Assembly (NCBI GenBank): GCA_025024175.1
Contig: QCXZ01000041.1
Location: 8,923,786 to 8,987,785, forward strand
Direction of reading: 5' to 3'
Length of the DNA stretch: 64,000 nucleotides
DNA from: Rhyzopertha dominica
Lineage: Eukaryota; Arthropoda; Insecta; Coleoptera; Bostrichidae
The notes beneath the pieces are model-generated. The model saw nothing but the letters and a program-made list of their open reading frames with translations, made no database searches and was not told the DNA's origin. Both the position numbers and the translations under genes were made by a program. Shown in pieces: positions 36,501 to 47,880 of this stretch (position 1 is the first letter of the stretch; each line of letters starts with the position of its first letter).

Positions 36501-36982
36501 CCCTGAAAGGCGGACTACCCCAAATAGTAAAAGCTTGTCAGAAGTTTTGAGATGTAATTTTCATTTAACAAAGGAGCCCTTACCCCATTTCTTAACCTTA
36601 ATAGAACACGCCGCACTCTCGATCAAAATTAATCTTTCTTTAAACCTTTTCGTCTCCAGATGCAGGCTTTTTGTATGATGAAAACGCGGTTCCCTCTGAG
36701 GGACGGGGAAAATAAGTGAGGGGCTTTTGTTCTGGGGAAAATGTTTCTTTACGGCAAACTCATAATGTACGTCGCTGTTCATTCTCCATTCAGGCGATAT
36801 GTTAAGGAACAAATGTGAATTTGTTTATCTGCTACACATCAGAGCAGGATGTTGCATTTGTTATTAATAAAATGATTGCTTGTTTAAAAAATACACTTCT
36901 CAGAAAATTTATATTTGCTTTAAAGTTTATTGCTGCCTTTAACCAAGCTGTTTAAAAATTGAACACAAATTTTATTTTTCAG

Positions 36983-37043
36983 ATACACATCTTTTCCTGG
37001 CATTACCCATGTTACAAAGGCTGTTCCGTGTATAAACAATAAG
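36983..37043 (+). CDS. Possible 61-bp internal exon of an unidentified gene
   Basis: A pyrimidine-rich tract ending tttatttttcag precedes 36983, and a perfect 5' splice site (AAG|GTAAGT) follows 37043. One frame (acceptor phase 1) is open through the exon, giving a peptide that starts YTSFPGITHV and ends AVPCINNK; the other two frames contain stops. No family was recognised and no neighbouring exon was found, so this rests on splice-signal quality and the open frame alone. Chance occurrence in 64 kb is quite possible. Confidence 0.25.
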
Positions 37044-40000
37044 GTAAGTTTTACACCTTTTTTTGTTCAAAAATCATGTTTTGATATCAGAAAAAGAATA
37101 TGTTAAAAATGAAATTTAGTAATTTTCTTCGTTCATACGTCGGGACATCCCGTAATGATTGTCAATTTGTTCACAAGTGTTTGTCGGTTGTTTATTAAAT
37201 TCTATATGTTCTACTAAAATAAGGTCCAGAAGAATATATCAGGTATTAGTATAAATGTACAGAACCTTGTAATTTTTAACTAAAATTTATTATGGTTTTT
37301 GAATGGTCACGTTTTGCCAACCTATTAAACCGACATACGGACGACAACGTTCTCGTAGTTTGCGTATTCCCGTGATAATATCTTAAAGTATACATGGTTT
37401 AGCATATATTTCATCACAACTATACTGCACAGTGCATCACAACGTGTATTGATCAACATGAGGTGAGCTGACACCATATGACAAACACAGTTTCAGTTGA
37501 TTTGGATGATAGCACTGACGTGCTTGGTGAAAAATTGAACATAATAGATAAAGTCTACTATATTATAAACCTGCTGCGCGCAAAAGTTATTAAATTAACA
37601 AATATTATTTTTAAGCCAAGTATTTAGCAGATATGTATATTCAAGATATAAAGACATATTTCCTTATTGCTAATTTTTTCAAGTACCATTCGCAATTCAG
37701 GTATGTGACATTTGTAAGAAGCTTGAACCCCTTAAACTGCAGGAAAAATATCAACTCTTATTAAGAAACTCCAACTATGAAGTGTCAAGTATACTTGATT
37801 CTTCCTAAGATATATGAAATTTCAAAAGATTTGTATAAATTCAAGGTTCTTGTATGAGTTCAAGGCAATCTTACACTCATCCTACGACAACAGTTTGAAA
37901 GCAAATTTTAAAAGTATCATGGAATTGACAGAGCTTTGGACTACAATAAAATATTAAAAACCCTATCTAAAAAATAATAAAATATGCACAAAGCAAAAAG
38001 CAATGTGGCAAAGTACTAGTAAATAAGGGTGGCCCTGTCTAGTATGACTCCATTAATTAAAGTATACATTTACAGATTCATTTATTTATATCTGTTAGTC
38101 ACACATACTTTTGCTTAAGGTAGAGCGTCACGGAAAAATTTCATTTAAAAAAAATAGATGCCTTGACTCAAAAAGGTATGGAACTACTATCCTAGGGTAC
38201 CTACATGTACCAAAGATCACTTCCGGTAATCGAAAGTTATAAAATCATGGAACGTAAAGGAACAAACTGCTTCCTTAATAATTCAATCGCAACAACTACA
38301 ATTAATTGTCCAAGATATGAATAATTAAATAAATACAATGCTTTTGTACCTCGTAAACGATTGCACACTTTCAGCAAAAAAAAAACAAAACTCGAAATTT
38401 TACAAATATAATTTTAAAATAGTGTATTTACGTGATCTCTTGTACCAAAAATTCGTTGGCCAGGCATTTCCGATTAAAATTTTGTCGATTAAGTTTCGTT
38501 CTAAATAGCGAGCGGCTTAGCAACAGGAGGTAACAACCCGCGTTTCCATAAAAATTATAGTAGCGCGCTTGCCCCGCCTAAATTCGACTGGAAGCGCTAC
38601 CTATGCAATTTTGGCCATCCAGAACTAACCTTTTCACTTAACAGAAAGTAAAAAAGCAAGAAGCAATATTATCAACAGTTCGGTACTTCTCGTATATTCG
38701 GAATGCGACATACTTACTTATGCATTTATTGTATCGTGTGTAACGAATAAGCAGTTTTGTAAATTAATTTGGTTAGTAAAATATATTAGCTGGTTTCATA
38801 ATACCTACTGTATAAAAAGCAATTTATATATACCGTTCCGTAGTTGACCCAAGTGTTAAAACGAATTATTAATTAAATCCGTAGGTACTTGCAACATTTT
38901 TGGTAATTACTATATTTTTCTAAATTAATACGTTAAATGAATATAGCAGTCGCTTTTCATTATTTTAAAGTTTGCGCAAATAAGAAGAAATCAACTTCTT
39001 ATGTTAAAATAGCGTTTACTGTCCTTCCTTTGCCAAAATTTCGATTTTTATTTCAAATCTTTGTTAGGGCTTCTATAAACATTTACAATGGTACTTAAGT
39101 ATAACAACATGTAACTGAACCTTACTGAAAATGAGGTTTATAATAAGGGGCATTTATGTACAATGTTACATAGTCACCATATTTTTTATAAATTTATAAC
39201 TGCACGATTTTCTAAAGATTTTCATTTTATTAACTTATGATTTTAATATTTCTGAAACAATGAATAGGTGTAACTGTTACTTAAATTTTGTGTGTCTGAT
39301 TTCTTATTTATTTGGTGATGATTTTTAATTGCATATTCCGCCAGTGAACAATCGAAAGCTTGGCAAAGAAAGAAGAGTGAACACTATTTTAACATAAGAA
39401 ATCCATTTCCCCTTATTTCCGAAGACTTTGTCTAAATTATACGCCGGATCGAGATACAGCCGTTTTTTAAGTGACTATGGTGGCAGCAAAATTAAGTTTT
39501 TCAATTTCTCATTAACTTGTTTAAATTCTGAAGTTAAAAATTTACTATTACACCCCACTTTAGAAATTGAATTGCTATCAAGTAACTAAATAAATAACTA
39601 AAGGGAGGGAGGAGAATCACATCTGCTGGAAAATGGTGATCATTGATGGAAAAGCGCTAAATTGCATTAATGTGGAAGCAGAAGCAGTAAACTTGTTGTG
39701 ATTGGCACTTTGAGGTGTGAACTGGTTGTTTTGGAATACCTAGTACTCGTATTTATAAACGCCAATATAGAGAGTCTCGTAGCTTTGAGAGCAAAGTTAA
39801 CTTCTTATGCAAATCTGAAAAACTAAAGAGAAAACAGATGATGAGTTTTATAAATTATTAATTAAAAAACAAACTAAATTAAATTGTAGTATTTGTTAAA
39901 CAATATAACTAAATAAGGAATAAATGATTTTAGTGGGAAAAATGAACCTGATGCTTAAATAATCAACATTTGGCACCAGTTATTTAGGTATATCAAAACT

Positions 40001-40440
40001 CCTCTGCTACTGATGTTCACTCTTTTTGTTAGGAAATTGGCAACCATGTTGAAATCTTTTTCAGTAGGTATACAGATGGAAAAACAATTAAAATTTTCTC
40101 GCATTATTTCATAATATGGGGTAAGTGACACATATATGTCTTTTTGAAACCAGAACAGTTCATATACTAAACTAAACCTTAACTTTCTCGTTAGTGCTTA
40201 TTCTGATCAGTTCTTCTTATAACATGACTTCCGTTTCTTCGTCAGCCTATTGATTTATTATTCACTGTGGCATTATAGTAGGTATAGTCACAAAATCCAC
40301 TATCGTGTTTAGTTAACATGGACCTCTAGCAGGTTATCATCGATCAAAACAGGTCGATATAGATGACTTTTACAATCAATGCTCTAATCCATTAAATTAT
40401 TTGTTTAATAATTTTAGCATCCCGAGATGACTGCTGATTT
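37044..40440. other. AT-rich non-coding stretch
   Basis: Over 3 kb without element ends or recognised frames. A shorter GC-richer patch lies at 38500-38590. Nothing else was seen. Confidence 0.4.
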
Positions 40441-41130
40441 TGCCCCCGAACGAAGAAATGTTGCCTCTGTCTAGTCTAGAATATGACCGAAAACTTTTTT
40501 TGCTGTCGAAATCGAAGGCCCACTCCACGAATTCACCCTAATGAGCAGGAAGCAGGCGTGCGGAAAAAACTGCGCATTAAGCCCACCAGTCAAACTATCG
40601 CAGTCGCAAAACGCCGCAACTTGTTCCCTTTATTAAACATACACGGCGCGATGTCGGGAAATAATGGCACTTCTGGGTGTGAGATTCGAATCTACCCAGC
40701 GAACTTTAAGTGGCGAGGCGTCAGGAGAAATCGATTAAGCTGAAATGTTTTTCACTTTGAAGTTTGAGACGCTTTGAAAGCGGTGGTCGCAATTAAATGT
40801 TCTCCGCGGCGGCGGTTGGCGGAAGAGGTTTCAGCCCGCGGGCTGTTTCGCTTTGGCTTACTGTTTTTAATTCTCCTGTGACCCGGGCCCTGCGCAGCCA
40901 TGATTTAATCCGCCGAATGCTTTAATTGGCACTTTGCTAAAAATTAACGGGCGGGCTAGAGGAATTAGGCGGAAAGGTCGCACGGTTTCGGGTATCAACA
41001 GGGGAACTTACAATTGCCCGGGGCGGGTGCTGTTCGGAGTGGCACTTTCCACTTCGCTGTATGGCGGCGGGGTCCGGATAATTAGGAGGAATTCGCGGTA
41101 CAAGAGGTTGAGGGACGATGCGGCGGTGGG
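40440..41130. other. CpG-rich, apparently unique island
   Basis: The strongest GC island of the window, with a perfect 14-bp palindrome (cagcccgcgggctg at 40831-40844), cggcggcgg-type runs and embedded taattgg/atttaat motifs. Two longer plus-strand frames (40483-40743 and 40934-41398) have low-complexity basic products and no recognised domain. It may be a promoter, an untranslated first exon or another regulatory element. Confidence 0.35.
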
Positions 41131-41654
41131 AGGAGGCGGCCGAAAGAGGAACACAAAAAGAAAGGGTGGCTCTGATGANAAATTAGCTTTNTTTGAGAAA
41201 CAAAGAGGGGAGCACGACNTTATGATGGTGTTCAGCATGCNAAAGTTCTGTGCCTTGCAGGATAATAAAGAGAAAATGGCTTTGATAGACAGAACCTGGT
41301 GTAGCACGCAGTTTTACTGCCTCTTCCAAAACCATTCAGTAATAGAATACCGCAGCACGTATTCTGTATCCAGTATTTTTAGTATTTTTTTAGTATAAAG
41401 TAGGTCATAACATAATATTTCCAATCTCGACAAATACATGTTCTTAAACACGTACCTAATTGCCGGTGTGAGAAGTAATTGATGGGAAATTATCGTCCTA
41501 TCGCAACAAATATTACAGGTGTAATCGAAACGTCAGACTAATAACTTTTTGTCAGTGTTTTCAAGAGACACTGAAAGAAATGATTTAATTCTTGCAACAA
41601 GAAAAGATTTGCTGTGTATGATTAATTTTATTGTATATTCATCAAATTTCATCT
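41130..41654. other. Non-coding stretch with several ambiguous bases
   Basis: Single Ns at 41178, 41191, 41219 and 41241. Nothing recognisable lies between the GC island and the fold-back element. Confidence 0.4.
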
Positions 41655-41660
41655 TGTTCA
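41655..41660 (+). repeat. Left target-site duplication (TGTTCA) of the large fold-back element
   Basis: The hexamer tgttca is repeated at 44539-44544, directly outside the complementary end. With the next two bases the match is eight bases (tgttcata), so the duplication could be 6 or 8 bp. Confidence 0.7.
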
Positions 41661-41737
41661 TACGATGGCTCTGAAGGGCCAAGCAAAAATAAAAATAAAA
41701 CACGATTTATATTTTATACATGGAAGTGAAAAGCTGT

Positions 41738-42046
41738 TAACTGGCAATTGTCAGATAGTAAATGGCAATTGTCAGATAATAACTGGCAATTGTCAGATAA
41801 TAACTGGCAATTGCCAGATAGTAACTGGCAATTGTCAGATAGTAACTGGCAATTGTCAGATAATAACTGGCAATGCCAGATAGTAACTGGCAATTGTCAG
41901 ATAGTAACTGGCAATTGCCAGATAATAACTGGCAATGCCAGATAGTAACTGGCAATTGCCAGATACTAACTGGCAATTGTCAGATAGTAACTGACAATTG
42001 CCAGATGTTAACTGACAATTGCCAGATGTTATCTGGCAATTGTATA
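41738..42046. repeat. 21-bp palindromic satellite array, left arm
   Basis: About 14 units of taactggcaattgtcagatag and close variants. In the best units the core CTGGCAATTGCCAG is a perfect 14-base palindrome; in others one half carries a t-for-c change (ttgtcag). A few units lack one base (ggcaatgcc). Every strand copy can therefore form a small hairpin as well as pair with the other arm. The translated frames across it (repeating GNCQI or NWQLSD peptides) are artefacts. Confidence 0.95.
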
Positions 42047-42329
42047 CGCTAGTTATTTGACCGGCCGGCGCGGTAGGCGTATGCAAAATGTCAGGACAAT
42101 CGCAATATCCAAAAAATAGTTAATTGTATAATCTAAGAGCTTATCTTAAGGGATTACATTAAATAAACCTTCCTGCATACTCACATACATACCGCAACTT
42201 AGCTAACATTTAAAATTTAAATGAATTAAAATGTAGTAAAAAATAAAAATACATATTTTATTAATCTTTTAGATATAAAAATGTAGAAAATCATACAAAA
42301 AGAAACATAAAATCTAAAGCTTACATACT

Positions 42330-43869
42330 ATCTTATTTCTAGGATGTATATCCAAGAAAACAAAGACATGAAATATAGAATACAGCACTAATACCGAATA
42401 CCTATTGCAATTGGGGCATATAAAAATGGACGGAATCGTTTTTATTATTAACGCAATCTAAATTAAACAAATTTAAACATCGATCACACACCTGATTGTG
42501 GCTATGTCAGACACTCCTATATTGCACTGTGAATATACCCATGTTCCATTTTTAGACAAAACATAGGTACCTATTTATTTGTTTTTATTAGATTACATTA
42601 CATACCTATACATTTATTTCTGTAATTATAACATCCATATAACATATCTTTTATGTCACATTTGTTGAGAATTTCATTTTTGTAAATATCTTCTCGTAAT
42701 TTACCAATCCACTTCAGGATTATACCTGTTCTGTCCTGTTTTTTTAGTTTGTTGAAAGGTGTACAACCTCATGTCTCTTCATTTTCCTTTTAGATGGTAG
42801 ACAAATGGCGGTACGATTACTGCCACAAGGTCAGTCCCTCTTTTTATAAATCGGTGGAATTTTAATGTTCAAGCTCAGTATTATCAAAATTAAGGTTGTT
42901 TTTGTTAGTGTCTAAATTTTGAAGATGCTTACCTTGAAAATTTTGTATATTATTATTTGGTGTGCCAGCACCTTAATCTCCACTTTTCACTTATACCATG
43001 TATGAATGTGAAGACTTTATTTTGAAAATTGCATTTTCGTTTTGTGTACCTGAAATATAATTTTCTGTATTAATATTCACCCGCCCCCCACTTCTTTATT
43101 TGACATTTAACAAAAAATGTTCTAAACAAAAATGTTAGATTTTAGTCCAAAGAATCTTAAAATGTTTAATACCGCAGACATTTATTAGGCTAAAAATGAC
43201 ACAAACATTAATTTTGTAATTTGGAGGTACCACAGCTCCCTCTAGCGGTCACTTTAGAAACTCGAAAATATTTTCCAGCAATTTCTCTTGGCCACTTTAC
43301 TTAAGAAATTTTTTACCTCAAAGCTCTAGGGCTACTGGTTTATGAGATATGACCCGCCACCTCTCTTATTTGCTCACCCTGCACTTGCGGACTTGTGCTA
43401 TACAATACACAACAGCTGATTACCGTTGAGTTCTATGATAGCTGCACGTGTGTGTATTTGAGATATGAAATGTAATAAATACTTTAATTATTAATGAAAT
43501 TGGCATCATGAAATATATTTAAATTTGTTATTAACATAATGACTTTGGAAAGACAACAGGTATAACGAAAGTAATAATAATTAATAACCGCAATACATAA
43601 TAATACTATTATAATAAAAATAATTGCTGTTAAAGACAAATAAACCGCTGTGCAAGCGAGCGGGACTTTGATATTTATCGATCATCAACCGCATATCAAT
43701 AATTATTCATTTGTAACTTATTATGTATCCTAATATTTGTTAAATTTAACATTTTTTTTGGTATATTATATAATTGTATTATTTACTTCAACTGGTCCTG
43801 ATTTTAAACATACCGTGATACCTATTTATCAAATGCTTAAGACCATTTCAAATGTACCAGCAATATTTA
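42330..43869. other. Central region of the large fold-back element
   Basis: AT-rich sequence between the arms. It holds a solo fold-back arm at 43057-43381. A splice-like block near 42795-42830 (ttttag/atggtag ... caag/gtcagt) is not supported by any recognised protein. No transposase motif was seen. Confidence 0.5.
43057..43381. mobile_element. Solo arm of the 1.06 kb fold-back family, nested
   Basis: This segment matches the right arm of the element at 25947-27005, from the ttaatattcacc region to the terminal tatttgctcaccctg, with moderate divergence. The complementary left arm is absent. The TA normally following the terminus is replaced by ca, so it is a truncated or rearranged copy. It sits inside the centre of the satellite-bearing fold-back element. 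Confidence 0.88.
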
Positions 43870-44157
43870 GGTATGTAATCTTTAGATTTTATGTTTCTTT
43901 TTGTATGATTTTCTACATTTTTATATCTAAAAGATCAATAAAATATGTATTTTTATTTTATACTAAATTTTAATTCATTTAAATTTTAAATGTTAGCTAA
44001 GTTGCGGTATGTATGTGGGTATGCAGGAAGGTTTATTTAATGTAATCCCTTAAGATAAGCCCTTAGATTATACAATTAACTATTTTTTGGATATTGCGAT
44101 TGTTCTGACATTTTTCATACGCCTACCGTGCCGGCCGGTCAAATAACTAGCGTATAC

Positions 44158-44462
44158 AATTGCCAGATAACATCTGGCAATTGTCAGTTAACATCTGGCA
44201 ATTGTCAGTTACTATCTGACAATTGCCAGTTAGTATCTGGCAATTGCCAGTTACTANCTGGCATTGCCAGTTATTATCTGGCAATTGCCAGTTACTATCT
44301 GACAATTGCCAGTTACTATCTGGCATTGCCAGTTATTATCTGACAATTGCCAGTTACTATCTGACAATTGCCAGTTACTATCTGGCAATTGCCAGTTATT
44401 ATCTGACAATTTCCAGTTATTATCTGACAATTGCCAGTTACTATCTGACAATTGCCAGGTAA
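44158..44462. repeat. 21-bp palindromic satellite array, right arm
   Basis: Reverse complement of the left array, with the same order of unit variants, including the one-base-short ggcattgcc units. One ambiguous base lies at 44257. The close match in variant order shows the arms were copied as a block or kept alike by conversion, not amplified independently. Confidence 0.95.
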
Positions 44463-44538
44463 CAGCTTTTCATTTCCATGTATAAAATATAAATCGTGTT
44501 TTATTTTTATTTTTGCTTGGCCCTTCAGAGCCATCGTA

Positions 44539-44544
44539 TGTTCA
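44539..44544 (+). repeat. Right target-site duplication (TGTTCA)
   Basis: Direct repeat of 41655-41660 immediately outside the right terminus of the fold-back element. Confidence 0.7.
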
Positions 44545-44904
44545 TATGTACAAGTAACTAAAATATGCATGCAACTGTAGCTAATATTATTTGGCACTTT
44601 GTAATTTGTTGTACATGTAAATATATTTCCTTCCAAAGCCGATTATTTGTTAACATGGGTTGATGCAGCAAAAAAGGGTTTGCTAATTCAACAAAGATTT
44701 TAGTAACTGTGTCACGTGATGCGGTGGACGATTACGCTCACGGCACCCGTTATATTGCCGCATTATTTATCAGACTCGCCATGTCGCCACGTGGTAACGC
44801 GTTTTTGAACAAGTTAATAATGCTAATGATTATCTAGTGATCGTGTACCAAGTGATAGAGCGTGTTAAGCTGTATTAAAATAGCCTAAAACGATTTAGAA
44901 GATC

Positions 44905-45110
44905 TTGTTAGTGAATAGGGCTTTCAAGAATATGTTGAAGTTGAAGAGACATTGCTACAAATGACGTTTCCAGTATGGGAAAATTATGTATTTAATAGTA
45001 TTCCTTATTTCCATATTGTTCGGAATTACTGTGCTGATGTGATGCATGAGATGTTCCAAGGAGTTTGCCAATAAAACATGCTTCATATTTTAATATACCT
45101 TAATTTTGAT
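44905..45110 (+). pseudogene. CACTA/tnp2-like transposase fragment
   Basis: One frame from about 44900 reads, after a stop, FQEYVEVEETLL, then FHIVRNYCADVMHEMFQGVC, another stop, then NMLHILIYLNFDVRL. The NY..DVMH(D/E)..(E/Q)GVC motif followed by a hydrophobic segment is typical of the tnp2-like transposases of animal CACTA elements, as I recall them. Two in-frame stops show decay. No CACTA termini were located, so the boundaries are those of the recognisable coding piece only. Confidence 0.5.
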
Positions 45111-45424
45111 GTCCGTTTAATAGCTTTGGAAAAACATTATTTTTTTTTTAATTATAGCTTTACTAGGTTCAGCAAATTAATCATTAAATAGGAGTAAATA
45201 GTATTACTTAAAAAACAAGAACCATTGCCTGAATCAACAAAGACATTATTTTATTTGAATAAGTGCATCTGTTTAAGGGAAAAATTAAATTTGCAGAAGC
45301 AGCAAATTTGTTTCAAAATAAGAAAAATGCTGCATGGACAAATATTTTGCCTAACGCCATTTTTACCTTAAAATTTGTTATGTTAAATAAAATTTTGTAT
45401 TCAAAATTGCTTGCCATAGACACT

Positions 45425-45620
45425 TGGAATACCATGTGCGATCACTGTCAGCATGTTTTCATCCCTATAGTAGAGCAGCTGGTANTAATTTAGTGTGCGC
45501 TATAAACTTTATCGCAAAACAACTAGATCTGGGCAGGCAGGTTGATGCCATTTATGTGGATTTTTCGAGTACGTTCGNCTGCCTTGACCATAATGTATTG
45601 CAACATGAAATTTTCTAACT
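45425..45620 (+). pseudogene. Short LINE reverse transcriptase fragment
   Basis: The frame reads PYSRAAG-X-NLVCAINFIAKQL and then DAIYVDFSSTF-X-CLDHNVLQHE, matching the RT block F..GRS..TNL......+.DAIY+DFSKAFD.LDH..L. The catalytic aspartate of the +DFSKAFD motif is kept, but the second aspartate codon is obscured by an N (45579) and a change. No other RT blocks follow, so this is a small internal piece of a Jockey-type element. Confidence 0.8.
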
Positions 45621-47715
45621 TAATTGAAATCCTTAATTAAGAATGCATGTATGATTGCCGAACTTTAAGGTTCTATCAGTCCAGGATGAACGGGTAGCTT
45701 TTTGCCGCGGTTGTTTTCACTTGGAGTCGAGAAAAACAGATCTGCACTGAATGCCGCCTCGTAAAGAAGCATTTACATGTACTACCGTTAGACAATTTGC
45801 GAAATTTATCGTAATTTTCTTTTGCTTCATTAAAGTGAAAGAAACCCTCAACAAGAGGATAGCCAATTAAGTAAGTATTAATAATCCAGTTTTCTAAATT
45901 ATGCACGTGCTGATTTTTGGTCAATACCGGGCAACTTTAAAAATTAAAACGTCAAAGCCAGGCTCCCAGGAGTACCGGGATGATCAGTCCAGGGAGAAAA
46001 GTTCGCCCTACCCTTAATGGTGAACTCTGGCCCGGTCAACATCCTATGGAATAATCAAAGCGAGGACGGCAAAGGCAACCTACCATCAGAACGAGTAACA
46101 GGTCAATGCCAGTATACGATTTCATTGCAACTATGCCGACGGATTGACACTCATATTCGCATTTATACTCATACTTTTTTTTTCAACACAATAATATTAT
46201 AAATTTAATTGACAAATTTTGCTGACAATACACGCCCGCTTCTAAACGCAATGTGAGCATTGTAGCTACAATGAGTCATTCAGTAAACAAATTGTAAATT
46301 ATAATTTAATCCAAATACCTTTTTATACACGTTATACCATTACATGTATAATTGAACATTAAAAGCTCTCATTGCTCCGTAATTCTGATTTTTATTTATC
46401 GGTTGGTGGTTTTGCATTATCTTTAAGATCACACCTCCTAAAAATTTAACCAGAAGGGATTTAGGTGTGTGGCGCCCAAAATATCAGAAGGTAATACAAA
46501 ATATCGTGTAGTCAACAAACGAACCCCGGCCCGTTTAGAATAGATTTGAACGATATCTGTGGGACGTACTCAATTTTAATATGAATACAAATTATCCGTT
46601 TGAACAGATTTACCTGTTACTTACTTTTACATTTTATTTAAGAAAATATGGGTAATGAGCTTTAATTTCTGAATGTACGCCGGAAAACTAACTCTAAAAT
46701 ATTTACCAGTAAACTTATTTCATCTCCTATAATCCCTTCTTGTGCTGTGTTCTTGTGGTTGTGTGTCAACCAGTCGAATTCTTGTATTTACCCATGTTTT
46801 CCGTACATTGACTTTTATTAGTTGTATAACTTTTCAACAAACCAGCTTCTTTCAAGACTATACATTTCANTTGCGTTACGTAAGGTATGTTTTAAAATAG
46901 CAATACATTTTTGGAAAACACTACAAATTGAAATATTCTTATACCACTTACTTATTATAAAAATGTGGAGACCGCGGAATGGGGTCTGTGTATACATCAA
47001 GAATGCAGAGGGAGGAAGTGGAACCATCGCAAAAAGCAGTAGAATCGATGACCAAAGTTTAACAACCAACTGTGAGAAACATAGCTGTAAATGGAATCAG
47101 AACAGAAGAGTGCGAAAAGACGTTAATTCGTCGAGAGTTTTCAAACATATAAAAATATAAAAATAATATTGTATTGACAATTCAATAATTACACAAGAAA
47201 ATTAAAACAGTAATTGTATTAGGTAATGCATCTTGTCATTCTGCACAGTTTCAAATACATCTTCAAATAAGGAAGAAATCGAAGATTGTTCTTTTAAAAT
47301 ATGACCTATAGTTTGAGGAATGTTGCACAAAGAAAAACTCTTGGAGGTTTTGAAAACAAACATTCCGAATTTATAGCTTGACTAAAGACCATGGGCACAG
47401 CTTTACTGTATATTTAATCCAATAAGTAAGGAGGCAAATACTGCACCAGAATTTAGTGATAGCATTATACCAAGTATCCAAGAAATAGTTGCGAAAATCA
47501 CAGCAAAACTGAGTGCATCAGGTAATAAAACTAGAAAATTTTTTACAGGGAATGACTGGTGGCGGAATTAATAATTACATTTGGCGACGGTAATGAAACA
47601 GACGTTGACAGTGACTCTTTTAGTAAATAAAACTTAATTTTAAAGAATGTAAGAATAAAATCAATAGTATAAACTTTGTATTATTTAATTTTATTTTTAT
47701 TTATTCCTTAAATTT
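45620..47715. other. Non-coding stretch
   Basis: A GC-richer stretch at 45955-46110 may be an unidentified element piece. A perfect 16-bp palindrome, cattgtagctacaatg, lies near 46258-46273. Several 60-110 codon frames (for example 46822-47160) show no recognised similarity. Confidence 0.4.
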
Positions 47716-47719
47716 CAAT

Positions 47720-47880
47720 GTAAGGGTTGAGAGTCTTCCAGGGCTCTGTCTTGGGGCCCTTACTCTCCATCATGTATGTTACCGGTATGTTGTCGAGTCC
47801 GATGTTGTTGAAGGTCCATCGTAAACTTTTGAGTAGTGTTGTGCTTCGTGTTTTTTGAATTACCATTCTAGCAGGTGTGT
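47720..47880 (+). pseudogene. Short RT remnant with a GxxQGSVLGPLL motif
   Basis: The plus strand reads GLRVFQGSVLGPLLSIMYV followed by TGMLSSPMLLKVHRKLL, the PQGSVLGPLLF..Y+ND+ block of a non-LTR reverse transcriptase. The expected FADD box is not present downstream, so only this small block is supported. The minus strand has an open frame across the same bases (47708-47899), whose peptide (KGPKTEPWKT) is simply the antisense of the RT motif. Confidence 0.6.

Larger units (their letters stand above)
41661..44538. mobile_element. Large fold-back element with satellite-bearing inverted arms
   Basis: A 2878-bp element bounded by TACGATGGC at the left and GCCATCGTA at the right, with a TGTTCA duplication on both sides. 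The arms (41661 to about 42329 and about 43870-44538) are complementary over roughly 669 bp with few differences. Each arm holds a short outer unique part, an array of 21-bp palindromic repeats, a GC-rich joint (ccggccgg) and a ~250-bp inner unique part. The ~1.54 kb centre has no recognised transposase and contains a solo arm of another fold-back family. The plan resembles Drosophila FB or Galileo elements, whose long inverted repeats also carry internal tandem repeats. Which superfamily moves it is unknown. Confidence 0.9.

Noticed and set aside
41290..41370. Minus-strand peptide with a CCG triplet resembling the tetraspanin large loop
   Set aside because: The following residues lack the expected D(W/Y) and P.SCC pattern, and the frame has no matching splice sites.
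40483..41398. Protein-coding genes in the CpG-rich island
   Set aside because: The frames are basic, low-complexity products of GC composition with no recognised domain, and one runs through several Ns.
41738..42046. CRISPR array
   Set aside because: The 21-bp repeats are directly adjacent with no unique spacers, are palindromic, and sit in a eukaryotic transposon arm.
42795..42830. Splice-like short exon in the centre of the large fold-back element
   Set aside because: The donor is weak (gtcagt), the peptide is not recognisable, and the context is a mobile element.
41665..44636. Repeating peptides (GNCQI, NWQLSD, SYYLTIA types) on both strands
   Set aside because: They are the 21-bp satellite read in several frames. 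A 21-base unit keeps frame, so long open frames arise automatically.
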